Program-made: the position numbers and the translations under genes
In this document: piece by piece, positions 1 through 6,200 of the stretch
Numbering within the stretch: the first letter of the stretch is position 1
Layout of the letters: each line of letters starts with the position of its first letter
NCBI GenBank assembly: GCA_947460525.1
Contig: CANHIV010000064.1
Coordinates: 1 to 6,422 of the forward strand
DNA length: 6,422 bases
Direction of reading: 5' to 3'
From: Flavobacteriales bacterium
Lineage (GTDB): Bacteria; Bacteroidota; Bacteroidia; Flavobacteriales_D; Sanyastnellaceae
The notes under the pieces: model-generated
The model's database searches: none
Told to the model about the DNA's origin: nothing
Seen by the model: the letters and a program-made list of their open reading frames with translations, nothing else

Positions 1-1842
1 ATAGCCTTGGCAGTAGCGGCTTTCCCAGAAGGACTACCCATTGTAGCTACTGTAGCTTTGTCTTATGGGATTCTTTTGTTGGCAAAGCGAAATGCCATCG
101 TTAAAAAATTATCGGCAGTTGAAACATTGGGAAGCACCAAGGTGATTTTGACAGATAAAACAGGAACTTTAACTGAAAATAAAATTTATGTAGATACGCT
201 TTCCTTTCCAGAAGAAACATTAAAAGTTTCAATAAAAGACAATGTGCTAAATTTTGAAAAAGGTAATATTGAAAAAAATGATGCCGGTTTTAAACAATTA
301 AGATTAACGGGAGCACTATGCAATAATAGTTTTGCAAAAAATGGTGATGACAATACAGAATTAACTGGTGATCCAATAGAAATTGCACTTGTTCACCTGG
401 CTAACGCATCAGGCACAACTGCCCAAGAACTGAAATTACAATATGAAAGGATTGGTGAAATCCCTTTTAGTTCAGACACCAAAGTAATGGCCACGTTGCA
501 CAAAAGTGCAAATGGGAATTTTGTTGCTGCAAAGGGTTCTGTTGAACATTTGCTGGAAAAATGCAGCAAGTTGCAAATTGGATCAATCATAATAGATCTG
601 GGTGAAAAAGAAAAAAAATTGATCATTTCCGATTCCGAAAAAATGGCAGCGGATGGTCTGCGGGTGTTGGCATTTGCCTATAGGGAAGAAGCTGAAATTG
701 ACACAACTGATTATTTGAATGCATTGGTCTATGTCGCCATGATTGGTTTCTTGGACCCTCCTCGATTAGATATTAAAGAAGCTATGCTGTCTTGCAGAAA
801 TGCAGGAATAAAAATTGTCATGATTACTGGCGACCATCCTTTAACCGCTCTTAATATTGCTAAAAAAGTAGGCTTGGTGGATGAAAGCGAACAAAATGCA
901 ATTACTGGAATTGAAATACCGCCAATGGAATCGCTTTCAGATGAATGGAATAAAAAAATACTCACCACCGCCGTATTTGCTCGTACCACACCCAAACAAA
1001 AATTAGAAATCGTAAACATTTATCAAAAAGCAGGAAACATTGTAGCCATGACAGGTGATGGAGTAAATGATGCACCTGCTCTTAAGAAAGCGGATATTGG
1101 AATTGCTATGGGCCTAAGAGGCACACAAGTAGCAAAGGAAACTGCCAGTATTGTGCTAAAAGACGACTCGTTTGTATCTATAGCACATGCAGTATCCCAT
1201 GGAAGAGAGATTTTTCAGAATATACAAAAATTCGTAGTCTACCTTGTTTCATGTAATTTGAGTGAAATATTTATTGTAACTACTTTGGGTTTTGTTGCAC
1301 CCAACTCTACTTTACTTCCAATGCAGATCCTATTCTTAAATATGGTAACAGACGTTTTTCCTGCTCTCGCACTTGGCTTAGGCAAAGGAGATAAATCAGT
1401 TATGGAAAGACCACCAAGAGACCCCAAGCACCGCATTGTTTCTAATAAAGATTGGATTACCATTAATTTATATGCCGCTGCCATGACTTTATCAGTAATT
1501 GCTGCTGTATTTTATTGCAACTACGCCATCTCAAATGATTCCAAAATTTTAAATAATGTAGCATTTATAACGCTTGCTTTTGCTCAATTATTTCATGTTT
1601 TCAATATGTCCTCAGCAAAGTCAAATTTTTTAGTGAATGAAATAACCAAAAACAAATTCGTGTGGATAGCTCTTTCAATCTGCACGATTCTTTTGGTCTT
1701 GGTTTATGCATTTCCTCAGATGCGGTTAGTGCTCGATTTGGAAATGTTATCTACTGAAGTGTGGACGGCTTCAATTCTAGCTGGAATGATACCCTTGTTG
1801 CTCGTTCAAGGATATAAAGCTATTCGGTATCCGCGTTTCTAA
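1..1842 (+). CDS. Cation-transporting P-type ATPase, Ca2+-pump-like (C-terminal part, 5' end outside window)
   Basis: An inner-membrane pump that uses ATP to move a cation, most likely Ca2+, out of the cytoplasm. The frame is open from base 1 and begins inside transmembrane helix 4 (PEGLP, Glu at 28-30), so the TTG at 7 is internal and roughly 250-280 N-terminal residues (actuator domain, helices 1-3) are missing; 613 residues are visible. In order: phosphorylation motif DKTGTLT (154-174, Asp acceptor), nucleotide-binding KGS (532-540; the family usually has KGA), DPPR (754-765), TGDHP (826-840), hinge TGDGVNDAP (1051-1077), then helices 5-10. By comparison with SERCA, cation ligands are kept in helix 4 (Glu), helix 5 (N at 1255, E at 1264) and helix 6 (N at 1339, T at 1348, D at 1351). 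The helix 8 acid is Gln (1585-1587). This supports a type II Ca2+ or Ca2+/Mn2+ pump rather than a heavy-metal pump; the exact ion is inference. No terminator is evident in the 75 bp after the stop. Confidence 0.93.
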   Translation: MALAVAAFPEGLPIVATVALSYGILLLAKRNAIVKKLSAVETLGSTKVILTDKTGTLTENKIYVDTLSFPEETLKVSIKDNVLNFEKGNIEKNDAGFKQLRLTGALCNNSFAKNGDDNTELTGDPIEIALVHLANASGTTAQELKLQYERIGEIPFSSDTKVMATLHKSANGNFVAAKGSVEHLLEKCSKLQIGSIIIDLGEKEKKLIISDSEKMAADGLRVLAFAYREEAEIDTTDYLNALVYVAMIGFLDPPRLDIKEAMLSCRNAGIKIVMITGDHPLTALNIAKKVGLVDESEQNAITGIEIPPMESLSDEWNKKILTTAVFARTTPKQKLEIVNIYQKAGNIVAMTGDGVNDAPALKKADIGIAMGLRGTQVAKETASIVLKDDSFVSIAHAVSHGREIFQNIQKFVVYLVSCNLSEIFIVTTLGFVAPNSTLLPMQILFLNMVTDVFPALALGLGKGDKSVMERPPRDPKHRIVSNKDWITINLYAAAMTLSVIAAVFYCNYAISNDSKILNNVAFITLAFAQLFHVFNMSSAKSNFLVNEITKNKFVWIALSICTILLVLVYAFPQMRLVLDLEMLSTEVWTASILAGMIPLLLVQGYKAIRYPRF

Positions 1843-1917
1843 TGATTTTATTTCATTGACCGATTTGACCACCTTAAAACCCAGGCCAAACACAGAACAC
1901 TAAAATAAATTTTTATC

Positions 1918-2340
1918 TTGAAAACACCAACCCCATTCCATCCAAATCAACTAATCGTTCTATACGACGGGGTTTGTCATTTGTGCCAACGATCGGTTCA
2001 ATTCATTATCCGCCACGATAAAAAAAATAAATTCGAGTTTGCTTCTCTGCAATCCGAAGTCGCTCAAAAAAGGTTACGCGAAATCCATTTCAAAAATTCG
2101 CTGGAGACCATCGTTCTTTTGAAAGGCAAAGCACACTTTGAAAAAAGCGATGCGGTTCTGGAAATTGTCAGAAATCTCTCCTATGCCTGGCCATTACTCT
2201 ATGCCTTTAAAATCGTTCCTCGGTTCCTTCGCGATACTGTATACACCTATATCGCCAATCACCGATATGGATGGTTCGGGAAAAGTGATTCTTGCATGGT
2301 GCCTTCTGCAGAAATAAGGGATAAGTATTTGGATTATTAG
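1918..2340 (+). CDS. DCC-family (DUF393) thiol-disulfide oxidoreductase-like protein
   Basis: A 140-residue protein of the DCC/DUF393 family, named for the conserved Asp-Cys-Cys. The motif is D17-G-V-C20-H-L-C23 on the first predicted strand, as in thioredoxin-like folds. The family's C-terminal block is also present: a Pro-Arg-Phe-Leu-Arg-Asp run followed by NHRYGWFGK and a late Cys near residue 126. The length is normal for the family. A redox role is assumed from the CxxC; the physiological substrate is unknown. The start is TTG at 1918: an in-frame stop lies at 1906-1908, no ATG occurs before the DCC motif, and the only other candidates are ATT/ATC codons. No clear Shine-Dalgarno sequence precedes it. 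It follows the ATPase by 75 bp on the same strand and may share its transcript, but nothing ties the functions together. Confidence 0.9.
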   Translation: MKTPTPFHPNQLIVLYDGVCHLCQRSVQFIIRHDKKNKFEFASLQSEVAQKRLREIHFKNSLETIVLLKGKAHFEKSDAVLEIVRNLSYAWPLLYAFKIVPRFLRDTVYTYIANHRYGWFGKSDSCMVPSAEIRDKYLDY

Positions 2341-2468
2341 GATATACGGCGTTGCATCGTTATTGAAGAATCTTTCAACTGGAGAAAGAATTCGTAAACT
2401 AGCCGCTGCGGCTGCCTATAGTTGGATCGTTTAAATCAAATAAATAGATGGTAATACAAGTCCATACC

Positions 2469-2489
2469 AAAATAAAAATGGGTTATTTT
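2469..2489. repeat. AT-rich 7-bp inverted repeat (possible hairpin)
   Basis: AAAATAA at 2469-2475 is an exact inverted repeat of TTATTTT at 2483-2489, with a 7-base loop AAATGGG. On the plus strand the right arm is followed by further T-rich sequence. It could act as a weak terminator for an upstream transcript or as a regulator site before the amine oxidase. The stem has no G-C pairs, so a stable RNA hairpin is doubtful. Confidence 0.35.
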
Positions 2490-2510
2490 ATTTAATCATT
2501 TAATCATTTA
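2490..2510. repeat. 8-bp direct tandem repeat, 2.6 copies
   Basis: The unit ATTTAATC occurs at 2490-2497 and 2498-2505, then a partial ATTTA at 2506-2510. It sits immediately after the AT-rich hairpin and about 65 bp before the amine oxidase start. It could be a binding site for a regulator or just low-complexity AT-rich DNA; the sequence alone does not decide. Confidence 0.45.
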
Positions 2511-2514
2511 TGCA

Positions 2515-2544
2515 TTGATGAGAACTAATGTTTCCGTATTTTTA
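2515..2544 (+). promoter_or_regulatory. Possible Bacteroidota-type promoter for the amine oxidase operon
   Basis: TTG at 2515-2517, a 19-base spacer and TATTTTTA at 2537-2544 resemble the Bacteroidota primary sigma factor pattern (TTTG or TTG near -33, TAnnTTTG near -7), with the last G of the -7 box replaced by A. The start codon follows 30 bases later, a reasonable 5' leader. In AT-rich DNA such matches arise by chance, so this is a weak call. Confidence 0.3.
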
Positions 2545-2574
2545 ATTCCAAGCAAAAGTGCCAATTGACATAAA

Positions 2575-3921
2575 ATGGAAAGACGGAAATTTATTACACA
2601 AACAACTCTTCTTTCTATTGGAGGATTATTGTTGCCTACAGCAATGCTCTCGTCTTGTCGAAAAAACACCTTATTGGAGGACATTTCGTTTGAAGGCAAG
2701 GTTATTATTATTGGTGCAGGTGCAGCAGGTTTGTACGCTGGATATGTCTTAAAATCAAAAGGAATTGACTTTCAGATTTTAGAAGCTGCGCCCCACTATG
2801 GCGGAAGATTGGGGAAGCTGACGGGATTTGCAAATTTCCCAATTGACATCGGCGCTCAATGGATGCATGGAAAAAATAGCATCGTTGGTGATTTGATTAG
2901 GAAGACAAACACTGCAATTGAAATAGATGATAGCAGCGAAAAATACTGGTTCAACAATCAAATTGTTTCTTCATTACCCAAAGACATCAACGCCATTTTC
3001 ACAAATGAAGAAAACATATCAGATGTTTCTTTCGCAGATTTTGCCATACAAAATGGTTTTGGAGAAGAGTACAAGAATATTGTAGAGGCCATAGCAGGCG
3101 ATTCGGGGGCTTCTGCTTCGCGCCTTTCAGCCTATTGGAAAACAATAGAAGAGGAAAACTGGAATTCAGGTGATGACGATTTTAAGTTTCAAGAAACTTT
3201 TTATGACCTGATTGAAAAACAAATCGCGATTCAGGTTCAAGATCAAATTCAACTGAATACGCCCGTTAAACAAATCGATTATTCGGGATCCACCATAGAA
3301 GTTACTGATTCTAGCAATAACGTATACAAAGCAGACAAGGTTATCATCACGGTTCCCATTACCATCCTTAAATCAGGAGACATTGAATTTATACCTGCTC
3401 TTCCCACTCAAAAAACAATAGCCTTTTCAAAAATTGGAATGGACGCAGGAATGAAAGTCTTTCTAAAATTCAGCACAAAATTTTTCGATGAAAATATTCT
3501 TGGCGGTTCCGTTTGCGCATCATATGCAGACGAAAGCATTGGCAAAGTGCAAAGTGACAATGTTCTGCTTGCCTTTATCATGGGGCAACAAGCCGAGTAT
3601 TTAACTTCATTGGGAAATGATACTGCCATTACCACTGCTTTGCTGCAAGAACTAGACACCATGTACAACGGACAAGCAACTGCATACTTTGTTGCCTCAC
3701 ATGTTCAAAACTGGACCACCAATCCATATATAAAAGGGGCCTATTCTTATAGCACCATTGGAATGGGAGACGCCAGAAAATTAGCCAGTGAATCAATTGC
3801 CAAAAAACTATACTTCGCTGGTGAAGCCATGAATCTCAACGGCCATCATCAAACGGTTCATGGCGCTATTGAAACAGGCTACCGAGAGGTCATCAATCTG
3901 ATAAACGATGTGAGGAAATGA
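2575..3921 (+). CDS. FAD-dependent amine oxidase (polyamine/monoamine oxidase-like) with a Tat-type lipoprotein leader
   Basis: A 448-residue flavin amine oxidase that probably oxidises a primary or secondary amine to an imine or aldehyde with FAD; the substrate is not predictable. The leader has a twin Arg (R3-R4-K-F-I), a hydrophobic stretch at residues 12-25 and a lipobox-like L25-S-S-C28, pointing to Tat export of the folded flavoprotein and lipid attachment at Cys28. Basic residues follow Cys28 and no acidic surface-export signal is seen. The FAD-binding Rossmann motif is G47-A-G-A-A-G52, with E70 at the end of strand 2 and G76-G77-R78 after it. GAQWMHG lies at 93-99. K294 and K298, in a stretch resembling plant polyamine oxidase, are candidates for the flavin-facing lysine. 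The C-terminal FAD motif is FAGE (414-417) followed by TVHGA (427-431). All domains are present at normal family length. No Shine-Dalgarno is obvious before the ATG. The stop overlaps the next gene by 4 bp. Confidence 0.92.
   Translation: MERRKFITQTTLLSIGGLLLPTAMLSSCRKNTLLEDISFEGKVIIIGAGAAGLYAGYVLKSKGIDFQILEAAPHYGGRLGKLTGFANFPIDIGAQWMHGKNSIVGDLIRKTNTAIEIDDSSEKYWFNNQIVSSLPKDINAIFTNEENISDVSFADFAIQNGFGEEYKNIVEAIAGDSGASASRLSAYWKTIEEENWNSGDDDFKFQETFYDLIEKQIAIQVQDQIQLNTPVKQIDYSGSTIEVTDSSNNVYKADKVIITVPITILKSGDIEFIPALPTQKTIAFSKIGMDAGMKVFLKFSTKFFDENILGGSVCASYADESIGKVQSDNVLLAFIMGQQAEYLTSLGNDTAITTALLQELDTMYNGQATAYFVASHVQNWTTNPYIKGAYSYSTIGMGDARKLASESIAKKLYFAGEAMNLNGHHQTVHGAIETGYREVINLINDVRK
3912..3921 (+). 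promoter_or_regulatory. GAGG ribosome-binding site and ATGA stop/start overlap
   Basis: GAGG at 3912-3915 precedes ATG 3918-3920, which overlaps the oxidase stop TGA 3919-3921. It is the clearest Shine-Dalgarno-like motif in the window, though the spacing to the ATG is very short (2 bases). This arrangement normally lets a terminating ribosome re-initiate, tying production of the barrel-like protein to that of the oxidase. Confidence 0.65.
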
Positions 3922-4601
3922 GAATTCTATTGCTTAAAATATTTTTGTTTCTTTTCGTATGTGCGCCTGCACAAGAGATAATAACTGATCTTTCATACAA
4001 ATACATGTATGCAGACAAATGGGACAAAGCCATTCAGACCTACAATTTCAGTAGACCATTTCTTGAAGAAAAACAACCTTTGTTTGTGCACGGTATTAAT
4101 GGTTCTCTATCGTACATTCTTGCATCCAATAACAAATTCAAACAAGGCATAAACGCTTCCTATTCCTACTTTCAAAGCTATTCAGAGAATCCAAATTTCG
4201 TGAACATATTGAATCTACATTTTCTAAATGTTGGATATGTAATTCGTTTCGAAAGCTATGAAAAATGGGAAGGGCTTTGCACGGATCTCATCTTCGCTGC
4301 AGTTTCCAGCGCATTGTTCAGAAATGTAAATGACGAGCCTTTTGTATACGACGACATCCGCGCAAAAGCCTTTGGCGTAGGTGGTGATGTCAGTCTCAAA
4401 ACAAGCTATTCCTTCTCAATAAAGAACAATATAAACTTATCTCCATTCTTTCAAATTGGATATACACCTTACTTATTTTCCCCGAAGAGTGAATCGATCA
4501 TCAACCAAACTTCAAGACTAGTATCCACCAACCATACGGGCATATTTACAACACAAATTGGTTTGACCTTTCGAATGCCCAAACGCAAAAATGAGCAATA
4601 A
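3918..4601 (+). CDS. Secreted hypothetical protein, probable outer-membrane beta-barrel
   Basis: I do not recognise a named family. The 227-residue product begins with a signal peptide: a short basic start (R2, K7), a hydrophobic core to about residue 14, and A16-P-A18 before Q19, which fits signal peptidase I. Cys15 is preceded by Val, so it is a poor lipobox. The mature part has alternating polar and hydrophobic/aromatic stretches, e.g. about 59-69, 75-88, 98-112, 149-186 and 207-219, as in small outer-membrane barrels. Strands near the end are followed by a basic tail (PKRKNEQ) rather than a terminal Phe, so the barrel call is inference. It starts at the ATG in the ATGA overlap with the amine oxidase stop, with GAGG just upstream (3912-3915), so it is very likely translationally coupled and co-expressed with the oxidase. 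It may anchor, partner or transport for it; no direct evidence exists. Confidence 0.8.
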   Translation: MRILLLKIFLFLFVCAPAQEIITDLSYKYMYADKWDKAIQTYNFSRPFLEEKQPLFVHGINGSLSYILASNNKFKQGINASYSYFQSYSENPNFVNILNLHFLNVGYVIRFESYEKWEGLCTDLIFAAVSSALFRNVNDEPFVYDDIRAKAFGVGGDVSLKTSYSFSIKNNINLSPFFQIGYTPYLFSPKSESIINQTSRLVSTNHTGIFTTQIGLTFRMPKRKNEQ

Positions 4602-4735
4602 GTGGATAATATTCAATAAGGGCCTTTTGCCAAATCTATCATTTAAAAACCTGACTCATGAGACGAAGAACATCCAATAGTTTATTTTGCTTACATTCGT
4701 GAATACATTGAAATAAGCCAAACAATCCATTCAAC
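4602..4735. other. 134-bp intergenic region before the AI-2E family gene
   Basis: No gene is visible. It has a short GC-rich run with a 3-bp stem (GGC..GCC around 4621-4631), an 8-bp palindrome CTCATGAG (4655-4662) and TATTTTG at 4683-4689, which is one base short of the Bacteroidota -7 pattern and lacks a matching -33 element. A promoter for the downstream gene is expected here but cannot be placed. Confidence 0.4.
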
Positions 4736-5773
4736 ATGACAATAAGCTCCGCTTCAGGATTAAAAAAACTGCTCCTTTTATTTCTTTTTATTGCGGGCTT
4801 ATATTTTGCAAGGGAATTTCTTATTCCATTGTCCGTTGGTGCAGTAATGGCTACTTTGTTCTTGCCGCTATGCCGATGGATGGAACACAAAAAAACACCA
4901 AGAGGCTTGGCAGTAATATTTTGTCTTTTGATATTACTGCTAGCACTCTTTGGAATTGGCATTCTCCTCAGCCATCAGATTTCATCGCTTTCCAATGATT
5001 TTTCAATCATAAGAGAAAGAAGCGTTGAGTTGATCAACGAAGTTCAGAAATACATCTTTGCCCATTCCGGCATTTCTATAGAAAAACAAAACCAAGAACT
5101 CATCAAACAGCAACCGGCCATTGCGCTTTTTCTAAAAGAAATTGCCATCTCGTTGCCCTCACTTCTAACCAACCTAATTTTAACCTTGGTTTATATCCTG
5201 TTTCTCTTGTACTACCGCAGCCACATCAAACAATTCATTCTTAAATTTTCGTCGGATTCACAAAGAAGTGAAATGGAAAAAGTGATCGACAGTGTAGGCC
5301 ATGTATCCCAACAATATCTACTTGGCCTATCCAAAATGATTGTTTGCCTTTGGGTGATGTATGGTGTGGGGTTTTCTTTATTGGGCGTCAAAAACGCATT
5401 GTTCTTTGCCTTTCTCTGTGGATTGCTAGAAATCGTTCCCTTTATTGGAAATTTTACTGGCACAACCATTACCGTACTTGTAGCCGGTGTGCAAGGCGGA
5501 AGTTTTCTTATGTTGGCAGGCATCATTGGCACCTACGCCGTTATTCAATTCATCCAAGGCTGGGTACTAGAACCTTTGATCGTTGGCTCTGAAGTAAAAA
5601 TCAATCCTTTGTTCACCATCATCGCCCTGGTCATCGGCGGCCTTTTGTGGGGACTGCCTGGCATTTTTCTCGCCATCCCTTTGATGGCCATGTTGAAAAT
5701 CGTGTGTGATCACATTGAACCCCTAAAACCTTATGGCTTTTTAATAGGAGCCATTGAGAGCAAGAAGAAATAA
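4736..5773 (+). CDS. AI-2E (PerM/UPF0118) family membrane transporter
   Basis: A 345-residue polytopic inner-membrane protein of the AI-2E transporter family (PF01594). N-terminal helices fall at about 11-30, 30-47 and 57-80. A soluble, partly helical segment of about 60 residues follows, then a helix at 141-160 and a C-terminal bundle from about 197 to 325. Family motifs are E232-I-V-P-F-I-G238 and the conserved block with Q271/Q274, E279-P280, G284, N290-P291, G301-G302 and P315. The length is typical. Named members were linked to autoinducer-2 export, but others act as ion antiporters or have unknown substrates, so quorum sensing should not be assumed. The ATG at 4736 is the natural start; no strong Shine-Dalgarno precedes it. 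It converges on the minus-strand gene with only 19 bp between the stops. Confidence 0.92.
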   Translation: MTISSASGLKKLLLLFLFIAGLYFAREFLIPLSVGAVMATLFLPLCRWMEHKKTPRGLAVIFCLLILLLALFGIGILLSHQISSLSNDFSIIRERSVELINEVQKYIFAHSGISIEKQNQELIKQQPAIALFLKEIAISLPSLLTNLILTLVYILFLLYYRSHIKQFILKFSSDSQRSEMEKVIDSVGHVSQQYLLGLSKMIVCLWVMYGVGFSLLGVKNALFFAFLCGLLEIVPFIGNFTGTTITVLVAGVQGGSFLMLAGIIGTYAVIQFIQGWVLEPLIVGSEVKINPLFTIIALVIGGLLWGLPGIFLAIPLMAMLKIVCDHIEPLKPYGFLIGAIESKKK

Positions 5774-5792
5774 GGCGATTCTAGACGCGACA

Positions 5793-6200
5793 CTATTCTT
5801 CAGCCTCAACACCGTCCTTTCCTTTGTTCAGGTAGTCTTGTATCAAGTTGATCACCTTAGATCCTATCCCATCAGAATTTTTAGTAACCACATTGGTCAC
5901 GGCCAATTCTAAGAAAGCTCCCAATAACTGCTTCAACGGGTTATGGGTGGAACCCACCGCTGCCTTCTTCGTAAGATGGCCAGCAACAAGTCCTAAGGCG
6001 ACGCCAAATAAACTATCCTTTAAATCCGAAGATGTAAAGATCTCTTTAAATGTTCTTTTGATGAGATTGACGGGTTTCATGCCTTCATAGGTCATCGCAA
6101 ACTGCTCTTTCAATAATCGTTCCTGCGTCAATTGTTGCGCTTCCAATTGAAGAATAGCAGCACGCAATGCCTTTGCTGAGGTGATTTTTTCCATACCCAT
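5793..6200 (-). CDS. Conserved hypothetical protein downstream of a Holin-X-like gene
   Basis: A 135-residue soluble-looking protein of unknown function. The N-terminal third (about 8-35) is charged and helical, likely a coiled coil or amphipathic helix. It is followed by a KPVNLIKRTFKE segment (42-53), a Gly/Ala-rich moderately hydrophobic stretch (about 64-80) that may touch the membrane, a second hydrophobic helix (about 88-104) and an acidic C-terminus. From memory, similar proteins follow Holin-X and YtxH-type genes in Bacteroidota; no biochemical role is known to me. The ATG at 6198-6200 overlaps the preceding gene's stop by one base (TAATG), implying coupled translation. A second in-frame ATG at 6192-6194 would drop two residues and is equally possible. 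Confidence 0.8.
   Translation of the reverse strand: MGMEKITSAKALRAAILQLEAQQLTQERLLKEQFAMTYEGMKPVNLIKRTFKEIFTSSDLKDSLFGVALGLVAGHLTKKAAVGSTHNPLKQLLGAFLELAVTNVVTKNSDGIGSKVINLIQDYLNKGKDGVEAEE

Larger units (their letters stand above)
2341..2574. other. 234-bp intergenic region between the DCC gene and the amine oxidase
   Basis: This is the largest gap in the window. Its left part (to 2434) is less AT-rich and holds an imperfect inverted repeat (2368-2376 against 2384-2393, one bulged base) and a 5-bp GC stem (2401-2405 against 2409-2413, loop CTG) with no following T-run. An open frame without a convincing start ends at TAA 2432-2434. The right part is strongly AT-rich and carries the hairpin, tandem repeat and possible promoter listed separately. 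No gene could be supported here. Confidence 0.6.

Noticed and set aside
393..1484. Several long open frames on the minus strand inside the ATPase gene
   Set aside because: They lie antisense to a gene with intact family motifs throughout, and their translations show no recognisable motifs.
2401..2413. AGCCG-CTG-CGGCT perfect GC stem as a rho-independent terminator for the DCC gene
   Set aside because: The stem is only 5 bp and is followed by GCCTATAGTT with no T-run; it also arises simply from alternating Ala codons in the open tail.
2558..2752. Plus-strand open frame overlapping the start of the amine oxidase
   Set aside because: It is out of frame with the strong flavoprotein motifs and has no protein-like pattern of its own.
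4655..4662. CTCATGAG palindrome as an operator
   Set aside because: An isolated 8-bp palindrome is expected by chance in this length of DNA, and there is no second copy.
5344..5592. Plus-strand open frame inside the AI-2E family gene
   Set aside because: Its Cys/Arg/Trp-rich translation is typical of a shifted frame over a membrane-protein gene.
4736..5773. Quorum-sensing (AI-2) export system
   Set aside because: The family name is historical; there is no luxS, lsr or regulator gene here, and many family members have other transport roles.
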